Source: Streptomyces sp. 1222.5
Lineage (GTDB): Bacteria > Actinomycetota > Actinomycetes > Streptomycetales > Streptomycetaceae
Length of the DNA: 64,000 nt
Assembly: GCF_900105245.1 (NCBI RefSeq)
Contig: NZ_FNSZ01000001.1
Location: 2,418,001-2,482,000 of the forward strand
Reading direction: 5' to 3'
The translations under genes were made by a program, and so were the position numbers. Below the pieces are notes generated by a model. It was not told the DNA's origin. It was given only the letters and a program-made list of their open reading frames with translations, and did no database searches. Positions 24,396 through 33,346 of the stretch are shown here, one piece after another (position 1 is the stretch's first letter; each line of letters begins with the position of its first letter).

Positions 24396-26135
24396 ATGGA
24401 CGACGTCGCCGCTCCCGGCCGGGGAAGTGTTCCCCTGCCCGGCCATCAGGCGCGTTCTGGCGCCCTGCTCAACGGAACGCTGGAAGACCTGCGGGCGTCC
24501 GCCCTCGCGGTCGATGACGATGGCCTCATCGTCGCGGTCAACAGCGCGGCCCAAAGCCTGCTGGGCAGGGAAGCCTCAGAACTCGTCGGCCAGGACTTCC
24601 ACGACCTGCTGCACAGGGACAGATACGGACACTCGGTGCCGCGCACGCGCTGCCGGATGAGGAAGGCGCTCCTCACGGGGGACACCAGGCATGGCGAGGC
24701 CGAGTGGTTCGCCCGCGGGGACGGCGCTCTCGTCCAGTTGTCCTGGCTGGTCACGCCCTACTCACCCGGTCCGGGCGGGACAGGTGCACTGACAATGCTG
24801 TACGCGCCGGAGCAGCCGGACGTTCGCCACAGCGACGGCGGGCACTCCGCGCCGCTGACGGAGCTGGACCGCCTGGCCCTGCTGGCGGAGACGACCACGC
24901 GGCTCACATCCACCCTGGACGCGGACGAGGCGCTGCACCGACTGGCGGCCCTTACCGTGCCCCGGCTCGCGGACTGGGCCGTGTTCGACCTGCTCACCGA
25001 ACGTGATGAAGTGCGACGCGTTCTCGTGATGGAGCACAAGGACGGCATTCTCGTCGAACGGGACGACTTGCAGGGCCCGATGCCTCCGGTGCCGGCGGAG
25101 TCGCCGATGCCCCTGTCACGGGCCCTGCGTGGCGCCGCCTCTTCCCTCGCCGGCCCCGCCACCTACCAAGGTCCGCCCGACTCCGGCATCGCGGTCGAGC
25201 AGCAGCGCCTGTTCACCGCGACAGGTATGCACTCCGCCGCCATCGCGCCCATTCGCGGACTGCGCGACGTACTCGGCGCCCTGACCCTGGGCCGCGCCCA
25301 GCGTCATGACGCCTTCACCCCTGCCGACCTGCCGCTGCTGGAGGACCTCACCCGCCGGGCGGGCCTGGCGCTGGACAACGCGCGCCTGTACCAGCGCCAG
25401 CGCAAAGTCGCCGAGACCATGCAACGGCACCTGCTGCCCCAGCTTCCCGTCCTGCCCGGACTGGAGATGACCGCGCGCTACGTACCCGCTCCGGACGCCT
25501 CATCCGTGGGCGGTGACTGGTACGACGCCTTCGCTCTGGCCGCCCACGCCCACGCACTGGCCATCGGCGACGTCGTCGGGCACGATCTCGACGCCGCAGC
25601 CGGCATGGCGCAGGTCCGCAACATGCTGCGCGCCTTCGCCTGGTCCCACCCCGAGGCCACACCCAGCGCCGTCGTCACTCGGCTCGACGAGGCAGTGATG
25701 CACATAGCCGAGGTGCCCATGGCCACTATGATCCTCGCCAGGCTCACACTCGGCGACGACACACTGTGGCGCCTACGCTGGACGAACGCCGGCCACCCGC
25801 CGCCCCTGCTCATCGACCACGACGGTCAGACCCGCTACCTCGACGAGGCTCACGGCATACTCCTCGGCACCGGAGTCACCAGACCTCGCCCCGACGCCGT
25901 CACCGTCCTGCCACCCCAGGCCACACTCCTGCTCTACACCGACGGACTGGTCGAATCCCCGCACCACTCCATCGATCATGGGCTGGACCGGCTGCGCCGA
26001 CACGCGGCCTCCCTCGCCCACCGCCCCCTCGACTCATTCTGCGACTTGCTGCTGGACCAGGTCCGCCCCAGCGACAACGATGACGACGTTGCCATGATCG
26101 CGTTGCGTACCCCCACTTCCGTATGCCCCGCCTGA
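24396..26135 (+). CDS. PAS-GAF-SpoIIE (PP2C) serine phosphatase
   Basis: 579 residues. A PAS domain occupies about 25-135 (AVDDDGLIVAVNSAAQSLLG), a GAF domain about 160-330 (LADWAVFDLLTERDEV), and a PP2C/SpoIIE phosphatase domain about 355-575 with metal-binding motifs [10 protein letters not shown] (near 369-376), AIGDVVGHD and DDDVAMIALR. The ATG at 24396 has an excellent GAGGAGGG site; the longer upstream frame runs into the transposase relic. Such phosphatases dephosphorylate STAS antagonists and so activate stress sigma factors. It lies 1.2 kb after the STAS protein with an intact serine. Confidence 0.93.
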   Translation: MDDVAAPGRGSVPLPGHQARSGALLNGTLEDLRASALAVDDDGLIVAVNSAAQSLLGREASELVGQDFHDLLHRDRYGHSVPRTRCRMRKALLTGDTRHGEAEWFARGDGALVQLSWLVTPYSPGPGGTGALTMLYAPEQPDVRHSDGGHSAPLTELDRLALLAETTTRLTSTLDADEALHRLAALTVPRLADWAVFDLLTERDEVRRVLVMEHKDGILVERDDLQGPMPPVPAESPMPLSRALRGAASSLAGPATYQGPPDSGIAVEQQRLFTATGMHSAAIAPIRGLRDVLGALTLGRAQRHDAFTPADLPLLEDLTRRAGLALDNARLYQRQRKVAETMQRHLLPQLPVLPGLEMTARYVPAPDASSVGGDWYDAFALAAHAHALAIGDVVGHDLDAAAGMAQVRNMLRAFAWSHPEATPSAVVTRLDEAVMHIAEVPMATMILARLTLGDDTLWRLRWTNAGHPPPLLIDHDGQTRYLDEAHGILLGTGVTRPRPDAVTVLPPQATLLLYTDGLVESPHHSIDHGLDRLRRHAASLAHRPLDSFCDLLLDQVRPSDNDDDVAMIALRTPTSVCPA

Positions 26136-26164
26136 CCCGCGCGGGAGGCAGATCGAGTGGGGTT

Positions 26165-26220
26165 GAGGGGGGCCGTCGAAGTTCCTCAGCCGGTGGGCTG
26201 AGGCTTCGAACGCCCCTCCC
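26165..26220 (+). terminator. Long hairpin terminator after the phosphatase gene
   Basis: A nested inverted repeat: CCTCAGCC/GGCTGAGG around a 3-4 base loop near 26184-26202, continued by CGAAG/CTTCG and G-rich/C-rich arms out to about 26165 and 26220. It lies 30 bases after the stop. Confidence 0.7.
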
Positions 26221-26501
26221 GCCGCGCGAAAGCTTCGCGCGGTGCAGGCCCTGCACTGCCCCGCCGGTGAGCGGGGCCAGAACGCAGTGTCCGCATGCCG
26301 GTTCGCCTAGGAGGACGGGCGCCGTGTAGGTCAAGGGCGGTCAGGAGGAGCTGGTTGGTGAGGGGGTACGGCAGGTCCTTGCGCTGCTCGCGGGTATCGG
26401 GCGCCCTGGTGTCCAGGTCTGCTCCGGCGTATGGCCCCATCAGTTTCGACGGCGACTCGGCGCAGCAGGACACTGATCGAGGAAGACCGTCCTCACCGTG
26501 A
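26221..26501. other. Intergenic stretch between terminator and ABC permease stop
   Basis: About 280 bases without a supported gene between two converging units. Confidence 0.35.
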
Positions 26502-27293
26502 TCACCCTGCCTGGACTCTCGTCCTGCGGGACCACGGGGCGCGGGAAGGGCGGTGGGTGTGGAGGACGAGCAGCGCCAGGGCGCCGGTCGCTGCGGACCA
26601 GGCGAGGGAGAGCAAGCCAGGGGACCAGGCGCTCTGGGGAGTGAGGGCTGAGCTCAGCGCCAGCTGGTTCACGCCGTACAGAGGGAGGGTGGATACGCCC
26701 GCCACATCCATGAGGGCGTTGAAGACGGGATTCTGCAGGCCGGTGTCGACCAGGCTGAGCATGATGATGAGGAAGAAGCCCTCCAGCTCGCCGCGGACCA
26801 GAGAGCCGAGCAGAAGGCCGATCCCGCCGTAGACGAGGCCGGCGCCCGCGAGGGCCAGCGCCAGGGGTGCTGTGTGGCGTACGGGCAGAGAGACCCACAG
26901 CACGATCGTGGTGTAGAGGGCCAACAGGGCGGCGGTGAGGGCGACGGCGGCAAGCTTCGCCAACAGCATCGGCAGCCGGGGGTAACCGGCCAGCAGCAGA
27001 CGCCGGTCCATCCGCCGCGACTGGAAGGTCTCGGTGAAGGTGATGAAGCCGGCGACCATGGTGACGGCGCCCAGCGCGCTGGCCACCTGCCCCACCTGGC
27101 TCGCCGGAGCGGAGAGGGGGGTGCCGATGGCGTCCAGCCGGATGCGCACCACTTGGTCGGAGGTGCACAGGCGTGCCACAGCAATCCAGACGGGGATGAA
27201 CGCGACCGCCAGAACCAGGGCCAGCCGGTTGCGCAGGTGGCCCAGCAGAGTAGAGCGCAGCAGTTCGGTGAATGCCGTCCAGGAGAGCCTCAA
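26502..27293 (-). CDS. ABC-2 type transporter permease
   Basis: 263 residues with about six hydrophobic helices (for example LALVLAVAFIPVWIAVARLC and LALALAGAGLVYGGIGLLLG), typical of a single ABC-2 permease. It ends in a basic tail. The ATG overlaps the stop of the ATPase gene, so the two are made together and form a simple exporter. The substrate is unknown. Confidence 0.88.
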   Translation of the reverse strand: MRLSWTAFTELLRSTLLGHLRNRLALVLAVAFIPVWIAVARLCTSDQVVRIRLDAIGTPLSAPASQVGQVASALGAVTMVAGFITFTETFQSRRMDRRLLLAGYPRLPMLLAKLAAVALTAALLALYTTIVLWVSLPVRHTAPLALALAGAGLVYGGIGLLLGSLVRGELEGFFLIIMLSLVDTGLQNPVFNALMDVAGVSTLPLYGVNQLALSSALTPQSAWSPGLLSLAWSAATGALALLVLHTHRPSRAPWSRRTRVQAG

Positions 27294-27925
27294 CGGTCGG
27301 TCTCCTCGAAGTGCAGACGGCCCTGGCGTAGGTGAGCGATCGCGTCGAAGTGGTGCAGGTCGTGCAGCAGGTGAGAGACCACGATGATCGACCGGCCCTG
27401 ATCACGCAGGTCGGCGGCCAGGGTCCAGAACCGCTGGTGGGTGTCCCAGTCGAAGCCCTGGTAGGGCTCGTCCAGGACCAGCAACTGCGGATCGTGCATG
27501 AGGGCGATCAGCAGGTTCAGCTTCTGCCGCGTGCCACCACTGAGTTCGCCGACCTGCTGTCGCCGGCAGCCGGTCAACGCCAGCAGTTCCATCAGCTCGC
27601 CGGCGCGCTCCAGTGTCGGCAGCCGGTAGGCCATCTGGAACAACCGCAGATGCTGTCCGACGGTGAACGCGTCGTTCAGTACAGCCCGTTGCGGGCAGTA
27701 CCCCACCGCCCCGGCCCGTGTCGCGGTTCCGCGGTCGGGTGCGAGGTGTCCCACGGCGATCTGCAGCAGAGTGCTCTTTCCCGCCCCGTTCTCGCCGACG
27801 ACTCCCACCAGCGTCCCGGCATACACGTCAAGATCTACATCGCGCAGGACCTGCCTGCCGCCGAACGCCTTGCAGACTCCGCTGATCCGCAGCCGTGGCC
27901 GGTGGCGCGTGGTTACTGCCTGCAC
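27290..27925 (-). CDS. ABC transporter ATP-binding protein
   Basis: 211 residues with all nucleotide-binding motifs: Walker A GENGAGKSTLL, signature LSGGTRQKLNLL, Walker B LLVLDEPYQGFD and the H-loop VVSHLLHDL. GTG start preceded by GAGGGG. It lacks any added C-terminal domain. It partners the permease downstream, encoded with a 4-base overlap. It sits between the phosphatase and an oxidoreductase with no sign of functional coupling to either. Confidence 0.92.
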   Translation of the reverse strand: MQAVTTRHRPRLRISGVCKAFGGRQVLRDVDLDVYAGTLVGVVGENGAGKSTLLQIAVGHLAPDRGTATRAGAVGYCPQRAVLNDAFTVGQHLRLFQMAYRLPTLERAGELMELLALTGCRRQQVGELSGGTRQKLNLLIALMHDPQLLVLDEPYQGFDWDTHQRFWTLAADLRDQGRSIIVVSHLLHDLHHFDAIAHLRQGRLHFEETDR

Positions 27926-28120
27926 ATGAGCCCCTCGAAAGATCGGACAGATGTAACGAGCCGACCCGGACGGTCCGGCCCTGGGCGGACCGATCCTCCG
28001 CGCGACGTCTGCCGCCCGGTGTCCAACGAGTCCGTACCTCCGGTGTAACGGCGGTCACCCGGTCTTCTGTACCTGCCAGTTGGGCGTGACGTACGCCGCG
28101 GTCTGCCGTTGTAGGAGGCG

Positions 28121-29350
28121 ATGCCCCCGACACCACAACGAGACCTCAGCGCTCCCACGATCGTGATCGGAGCCGGCCCCCACGGCCTGGCGGCAGCCGC
28201 GCTACTGAACCGCTCCGGAGAACCGACCGTGATCCTGGAACGGTCGCATGGCGTGGGAGCGAGCTGGGCGCAGCGCTATGACCACCTACGCCTGCACACC
28301 ACTCCCGGCACGTCGAAGCTCCCCGGCCTGCGGGTGCCGCGCCAGGCGGGGCCGTGGGTGAGCCGGGACGACTATGTGCGATACCTGGAGTGCTACGTAG
28401 CCCATCACCGACTCGACGTCCGGGTGACCACCCCGGTGCAGCGCGTCGAACGGGCCGAGCCCGGTTCGGGAGCACAGTGGATGGTCCACACCCCCGTCGG
28501 TCCCGTGCCCACTGGCGCGGTCGTGGTGGCCACCGGTCGCTGCCATACCCCTGACCTCCCCCGCTGGCCCGGGCGTTCGACGTTCACCGGCACCCTGCTG
28601 CACTCGGCCCACTACCGCTCTCCGGCCCCTTACCGCGGGCAGGACGTCCTGGTGGTCGGCGCCGGTAACAGCGGTACCGAGATCGCGAGTGTCCTGGCCG
28701 GGGGCGGAGCCGGGCGGGTACGGATCGCAGTCCGTACCCCACCCAACATCCTGCCCCGCTCCAGCGCACGATGGCATGCTGCCGGCCGACTTACGGAGGC
28801 CCTCCCACTCGCGTGGCGCGATCGCACCTCCCTGCTCACCCAGCGTCTCGCGGTGCCCGACCTGACCTCACGGGGGCTGCCCCGGCCCGGCATCGGCCTG
28901 TACACCCGCAATGCCCGTGAAGGGGTCAACCCCGTGCTCGACCACGGCTTCGTGGACGCCGTCCGGTCCGGTCGGGTCGAGCCGGTCGCGGCCGTCCAGG
29001 CGTTCGAGGGCCCCGAGGTAGTGCTGGCCGACGGCACACGCCTGCGACCCGAAACTGTCATCGCCGCCACCGGCTACCGGCCCGACCTGCACGACCTGGT
29101 CGGGTCCCTGGGCGTGCTCGACGAGGCCGGGCATCCCCTCGCCGCAGGGGCACGGACCCATCCTGAAGCCCCGCACCTGTACTTCGCCGGATACACCAAT
29201 CCCCTCACGGGTGTCCTTCGCCAGGCGGGCATCGAGGCGCGCGCCATCGCCCGCGCGTTCCGCCACGAGAAGGCGCGGGCCACCCTCCCCGCCCCCCGGC
29301 TTGGCGACCGCCCGGCCGACGCACTCAGCAAAGGGCGCGCGTCGAGCTGA
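28121..29350 (+). CDS. FAD-dependent monooxygenase-like oxidoreductase (FMO/CzcO type)
   Basis: 409 residues. The N-terminal FAD motif is TIVIGAGPHGLAAAALLNRS, the FMO-like RYDHLRLHTTP and W-S-R-D-D-Y region follows, the NADPH motif is VLVVGAGNSGTEIASVLAGG, and a C-terminal FAGYTNPLTGVLRQAGIEAR closes the FAD site. These fit class B flavoprotein monooxygenases such as CzcO/YUCCA-like proteins. ATG after AGGAGG. The gene is divergent to the ABC transporter. The substrate is not predictable. Confidence 0.9.
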   Translation: MPPTPQRDLSAPTIVIGAGPHGLAAAALLNRSGEPTVILERSHGVGASWAQRYDHLRLHTTPGTSKLPGLRVPRQAGPWVSRDDYVRYLECYVAHHRLDVRVTTPVQRVERAEPGSGAQWMVHTPVGPVPTGAVVVATGRCHTPDLPRWPGRSTFTGTLLHSAHYRSPAPYRGQDVLVVGAGNSGTEIASVLAGGGAGRVRIAVRTPPNILPRSSARWHAAGRLTEALPLAWRDRTSLLTQRLAVPDLTSRGLPRPGIGLYTRNAREGVNPVLDHGFVDAVRSGRVEPVAAVQAFEGPEVVLADGTRLRPETVIAATGYRPDLHDLVGSLGVLDEAGHPLAAGARTHPEAPHLYFAGYTNPLTGVLRQAGIEARAIARAFRHEKARATLPAPRLGDRPADALSKGRASS

Positions 29351-29753
29351 CGGCGGTTCGCAAGCCTGGCCCTTCTGCGGCGTTCCCCGCAGGGCGATTG
29401 GACGCCGAGGTGACGGTGGAGACAGGGCTGCGCGCTTCGGCGGAGAGCAGCTTCACCGTGCCCACGATGCGTGATCATCCACAACCAAGATCCGCTTCCG
29501 CAGCAGACCCTGGGCCCCGTCCGACGGCCGAAGGGGCCAGCCGCTCCCTGGGGTGCAGCAGGGGGCATCCGGGAGCGCAGGAGCGGAGCGGATGATCTGG
29601 GCATGCTTGCACTACCCCTCAACTGGTGGTTTGGCCGCGGGAGTTGAGGAGGGACCTGAATGCGTCCCTAGCGTGGTTCGTGCCGTGGTCTGCGGGCTGC
29701 GGTGCGGCGTCGCTTCCCGCGGCACCGGAGCAGCGACAAGCAAGGGGCGCTGA
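29351..29753. other. Intergenic stretch, with a possible response-regulator scrap
   Basis: 400 bases without an intact gene. On the minus strand near 29440-29505 the sequence reads LRKRILVVDDHASWAR then a stop, resembling the first strand of a response-regulator receiver domain; the continuation (VKLLSAEA) is in another frame. This may be a tiny gene remnant or chance. Confidence 0.35.
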
Positions 29754-30122
29754 ATGGCGAACTTCCAGACCGGCGAGATTCCCCCCGGCTTCGCGTTCAC
29801 TGAGAGCGGCGGGCTCATCCACTACAAGTACGGCATCGTCCTGGCAGTCCCGGCGGCCAACCAGGCCGGCTGGTCGGGCGACATGTGGATCAGCTTCGGC
29901 TCCGCCTGGGGAGATGCAAAGATCAAGGTGAACTGGCACGACGGCTCCAACTGGAGCGCCGCCGTGGACCTGAACGTCACGCAGGCAGGCGGCCGGGTCC
30001 ACAACGGCGCGAAGCTCCCGACGAGCACGCAGAAGATCGCCATCGGCCGCGTCAGGAAGTGCGCGAGCGACACCGAGGACGACATCCCGGTCAGCTGGCT
30101 GCTCCAAGTGGCCGAGGCGTGA
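29754..30122 (+). CDS. Hypothetical beta-rich protein
   Basis: 122 residues with no signal peptide or membrane segment. The sequence alternates polar and aromatic residues (SGDMWISFGSAWGDAKIKVN and WHDGSNWSAAVDLNV), which suggests a small beta-sandwich or lectin-like fold. The ATG has AAGGGGC upstream and a strong terminator follows, so it is probably a real single-gene unit. I do not recognise the family. Confidence 0.65.
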   Translation: MANFQTGEIPPGFAFTESGGLIHYKYGIVLAVPAANQAGWSGDMWISFGSAWGDAKIKVNWHDGSNWSAAVDLNVTQAGGRVHNGAKLPTSTQKIAIGRVRKCASDTEDDIPVSWLLQVAEA

Positions 30123-30141
30123 CCCGGGCAGCCCCTATGAC

Positions 30142-30182
30142 CCGATGCCCGGTCCGGCCTGCTGGGCCGGACCGGGCATCGG
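30142..30182 (+). terminator. Perfect long hairpin terminator
   Basis: An 18-bp perfect stem (30142-30159 with 30165-30182) around a 5-base loop, 20 bases after the hypothetical gene's stop. Confidence 0.85.
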
Positions 30183-30450
30183 CAGTGGTGGCCGTAGCGG
30201 CCGAGTTGAACTGGACCGGCTCGGACACGTACAACAAGGACACCAGGGCCTCCCCCCACTGCTCGGTCGGATTTGCATGGCCGAGCTACCGTGAGGCCCT
30301 GTCTCCGCGCGCGTGATCATCCACATTTCGTCCGGCGTCTTCATCGGCCGACTTCGGCAACCGCCCACCTCGACGGCAGCGCAGTCGCCCGGTTCTGGCC
30401 GACGTCCATCGGCGGCCTTTGCGGACCTGGCGTCGCTTTTGCCGGTGGCC
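30183..30450. other. Intergenic stretch before the sigma factor stop
   Basis: About 270 bases with no supported gene between the terminator and the 3' end of the leftward sigma factor gene. Confidence 0.35.
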
Positions 30451-31299
30451 TCAGCGCTGGGTGAGCATGCCTTCACGCAGGCGGCCCAGGGTCCGTGACA
30501 GGAGTCGGGAGACGTGCATCTGGGACACGCCCAGGTGTTCGCCGATCTGGGCCTGGGTGAGTTCCTCCACGAAGCGCATGTGGATGATCTGCCGGTCTCG
30601 CTCGTCGAGTTCGGCGAGGAGCGGGGCGAGGGTGTGGAAGTCCTCCACCAGTCCCAGCGCCTGGTCTTCCGCGCCGATGAAGTCCTGCAGAGCGCTCTCG
30701 CCGTCTTCGCTGCCGCCGATCGCGGCGTCCAGGGAGGAGGAGTTGTAACCGTTGGCGGCAAGTCGGGCTTCCCGTACCTCGTCCTCGGGCAGGCTCATCA
30801 GCTCCGACAGTTCCTTGACCGTGGGGGTGCGGCCGAGCCGACTGCGCAATTCCTCGGTGGCGCGGGCGAGCTGGACGCGGGCTTCCTGCAGTCGGCGCGG
30901 CACGTGTACGGCCCAGGTGGTGTCGCGGAAGAACCGCTTGATCTCGCCCACGATGTAGGGGATCGCGAAGGAGGTGAACTCCACTTCGCGCGTCAGCTCG
31001 AACCGGTCGATGGCCTTGATCAGGCCGATCATGCCGACCTGGACGATGTCCTCCATCTCCTCTGCGCCGCGGCTGCGGAAACGGCCGGCCGCGTACCGGA
31101 CCAGGGACATGTTCATCTCGATCAGTGTGCTGCGGGCGTAGCTGTACTCGGGCGTGCCCTCTTCCAGGACCGTCAGCTGTTCGAAGAACAGCTTGGAGAG
31201 CTGGCGAGCGTCTTTTGGCGCAACCCGGGAGGGGTCGGCGACCTCCGGCAGCTCGCTCGTTCGTGCGTCCAGTGCCGCCGGAATGCTCATGAGCGCCAT
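30451..31299 (-). CDS. SigB/SigF-type RNA polymerase sigma factor
   Basis: 282 residues of the sigma-70 group 3 type used for stress and sporulation. Region 2 is near 60-130 (DIVQVGMIGLIKAIDRFELT, then FTSFAIPYIVGEIKRFFRDT), region 3 near 135-205 (VHVPRRLQEAR, RTPTVKELSELM) and region 4 near 220-280 with the helix-turn-helix LTQAQIGEHLGVSQMHVSRL. The ATG at 31299 has GGGAGGGG upstream; another in-frame ATG is nine bases downstream. In this family activity is set by an RsbW-type anti-sigma factor and STAS antagonist. The next genes on the same strand encode exactly such proteins, so they are candidate regulators. Confidence 0.95.
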   Translation of the reverse strand: MALMSIPAALDARTSELPEVADPSRVAPKDARQLSKLFFEQLTVLEEGTPEYSYARSTLIEMNMSLVRYAAGRFRSRGAEEMEDIVQVGMIGLIKAIDRFELTREVEFTSFAIPYIVGEIKRFFRDTTWAVHVPRRLQEARVQLARATEELRSRLGRTPTVKELSELMSLPEDEVREARLAANGYNSSSLDAAIGGSEDGESALQDFIGAEDQALGLVEDFHTLAPLLAELDERDRQIIHMRFVEELTQAQIGEHLGVSQMHVSRLLSRTLGRLREGMLTQR

Positions 31300-31425
31300 G
31301 CTGTGCCCCTCCCAAAGTTCGAGCCGACCGCTACCGCCTGCAAAACGGCCGACGGCGCAGCGCCTACCCCGCCTTCCCGCACCTATACCTGTGCTGTGTT
31401 GAGCAGGCTCGCTACCTGGTCGTGG

Positions 31426-32361
31426 TCAGCCGGGCAGGTAGCAGCGAATGGTGGTGCCGTCGGGGCCGGTGTGGACACGGACGAGGTCGGCAAGTTGGTG
31501 GACCAGCAGGAGTCCGCGGCCGCCGGGCTGCGTGGGATTCGGCGGGCGACGGCCGGCCAGCGGATCGGTCAGCTGTCCGCCGTCGTGGACCTCGCATACG
31601 ATGCGGTCGCTCTCGGCCCAGATCCGCAGCGTCCCCGAGCCGGCGCCGTGGACGACGCTGTTGGTGGTCAGCTCCGCCACCGCGAGTTCCAGGTCGCCCA
31701 GGCTCACGCCGGACACGCCCAGGGCCCGCGCCCGGGACACGGCGAAGTCGCGAGTCTCGGGCAGTGTCGGTGCGGCGAAGGTACAGGCCGCAGCATCGAG
31801 TGGAGCGAGCAGGGGCTCGTTGTAGCGAGCAATGATCTCTTCGGGGCTGTAGGCGGTGGATTGCCTCTCCCCGTCGGCGTCGATGACGACCGGGTGGGTC
31901 GCCAGGGCGTCACAGAGCGCCTGCTGCCTTAGTTGCCCAGCGTCGTAGGGACAGAGGATGGTCACCGCGCGCCCGGTGAAAGCGGCATTGATCAGCGCTT
32001 CGTGCTGGACGCACGCCGGGTACTCGTCGGCGGAACGGCCCTGCCAGATCGGCTCGCCGATGATACGGACCCGGCGGGCGCCGGGTTGGGCGTCGGCGAA
32101 CTTGCGCAGCACGTTGGCGATGATGCGGCCCGGGTTGCGGCCGGCCTGGGTCATGTCGATGAAACGGACCTGTGCCGCTCGCTCACCGAGCCCCTCGCGG
32201 ATCAGCTTCAAACGATCCGGCGGAGCTGCGACGGCTGCGGGCTCACCGGCGTCCAGCCCTTCCCGCAGGAAGGGAACCGTTCCCGCGACGTACTGGTCGG
32301 TCCCCTCGTAGAAGAGCGCCGGGTGCACGAACGGCTCGTGCGAGGGCACTGTGGTCATCAC
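31426..32361 (-). CDS. MEDS-HATPase anti-sigma-type kinase (paralogue)
   Basis: 311 residues with an N-terminal MEDS domain (FVHPALFYEGTDQYVAGTVP, RIIGEPIWQGRSADEY) and a C-terminal RsbW-like ATPase domain with N-box AVAELTTNSVVHGAGSG, EVHDGGQLTDPLAG and GGRGLLLVHQLADLVRVHTG. Same architecture as the protein at 21701-22651. The start is either GTG at 32361 (GTGA overlap with the STAS gene stop) or ATG at 32358. Its genes order (STAS, MEDS-HATPase, sigma factor on one strand) suggests it may be the sensor/anti-sigma component for the adjacent sigma factor. Confidence 0.9.
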   Translation of the reverse strand: MMTTVPSHEPFVHPALFYEGTDQYVAGTVPFLREGLDAGEPAAVAAPPDRLKLIREGLGERAAQVRFIDMTQAGRNPGRIIANVLRKFADAQPGARRVRIIGEPIWQGRSADEYPACVQHEALINAAFTGRAVTILCPYDAGQLRQQALCDALATHPVVIDADGERQSTAYSPEEIIARYNEPLLAPLDAAACTFAAPTLPETRDFAVSRARALGVSGVSLGDLELAVAELTTNSVVHGAGSGTLRIWAESDRIVCEVHDGGQLTDPLAGRRPPNPTQPGGRGLLLVHQLADLVRVHTGPDGTTIRCYLPG

Positions 32362-32714
32362 GCAGCCACCTCGATCACGGTAAGCCCGGGCCAGAAGAGT
32401 TCGAGGATGCGCGGCAGCTGCGCCGGAGGTCGGTGAAGTACGATCCGCTGTCCCTCGGGGAGACGCTGGGCGGTGACCGCAAGGTCCGTCACGCCGGCCA
32501 CATCCACGAAGCGCACCCGGGACAGATCCACGTGATGCACGTCCGTGCCACGCTCGACCAGTTGCTGCAGCGCCTGCTGCCAGACCGTCCGTGTGTTCAT
32601 GCTGATCTCCCCGATCGCCCCCAGCCCCGAACTGTCGGGCAACGGATTGATCTGCAGTACCGCCTCACGTGGCGGCGCGGCGGAGGGCCCGCCCACGCCA
32701 GGTGCGACATCCAC
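32358..32714 (-). CDS. STAS-domain protein lacking the phospho-serine
   Basis: 118 residues from the GTG at 32714, chosen because a GGGGG run lies 6-7 bases upstream and the length then fits a single STAS domain; an alternative GTG at 32774 would add 20 residues of no known similarity. The STAS core reads VHHVDLSRVRFVDVAGVTDL, with Val where the phosphorylatable serine of RsbV/SpoIIAA proteins lies. The stop overlaps the start of the MEDS-HATPase gene, so the two are coupled. It may bind that ATPase constantly, or respond to a different signal. Confidence 0.8.
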   Translation of the reverse strand: MDVAPGVGGPSAAPPREAVLQINPLPDSSGLGAIGEISMNTRTVWQQALQQLVERGTDVHHVDLSRVRFVDVAGVTDLAVTAQRLPEGQRIVLHRPPAQLPRILELFWPGLTVIEVAA

Positions 32715-32941
32715 GCTTTTGCCCCCAGTTCCCCGGGCTCGGCCGCACGGCGGCTCATATCGATCGCCTTGCACGATACCCGGTCAGGCACGGCGGACGC
32801 CCAGTCCGGCCACGCGAGAGAATCGGGCCGGGCCTGACCTGCGCGGGTCCCGATGACGTGAGCTGGTGGAGCTCATGCGACCGAGTACGGGTCCGCCTGT
32901 AGTGGCGTCCATGCCAGCTCAGGCTTGGCGGGAGGGCGAGC

Positions 32942-33346
32942 TCAGGGAGCGAGGCTGAGTTCCGCCCAGACCGTTTTGCCGGGGTGGCGCGGGGTGACGC
33001 CCCAGCGGTGCGCGAGCCGTTCGAGGAGCTGCATGCCGAAGCCGCCGGGCTCGGTGTTCTTGGTGGCACGCATGCGCGGCCAGCGGTCGCTGTCATCGCT
33101 GACCGCGATGCGCAGCAGCCGGCCGTTCAGGGTGAGCCGGATCAGGGGTGCGCCGACGCCGTGGCGGATGGCATTGGTGATCAGTTCCGAGACGAGCAGT
33201 TCGGCGGTCTGGATCATCCGGTGCTGGTGCAGCGGACCGCCGAAACCTTCCACGCAGTCGCGGACCCAGTGCCGGGCGGCCGCGATGCTCGCCGTAACAG
33301 CGGGGAAACGCGACTCGCAGGATGGGATGGTCGGTTCGCCGTTCAC
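32942..33346 (-). CDS. RsbW-like ATP-binding (anti-sigma type) protein
   Basis: 134 residues, a single HATPase_c domain of the small Streptomyces anti-sigma type. The N-box is ELLVSELITNAIRHG and the lid/G2 region is GGFGMQLLERLAHRWGV; the usual DxGPG loop is replaced by SDDSDRWPR, so ATP handling may be altered. GTG start after GGAGGAACCTC. It is upstream of and on the same strand as the STAS, MEDS-HATPase and sigma factor genes, separated from the STAS gene by about 230 bases. Confidence 0.88.
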   Translation of the reverse strand: MNGEPTIPSCESRFPAVTASIAAARHWVRDCVEGFGGPLHQHRMIQTAELLVSELITNAIRHGVGAPLIRLTLNGRLLRIAVSDDSDRWPRMRATKNTEPGGFGMQLLERLAHRWGVTPRHPGKTVWAELSLAP

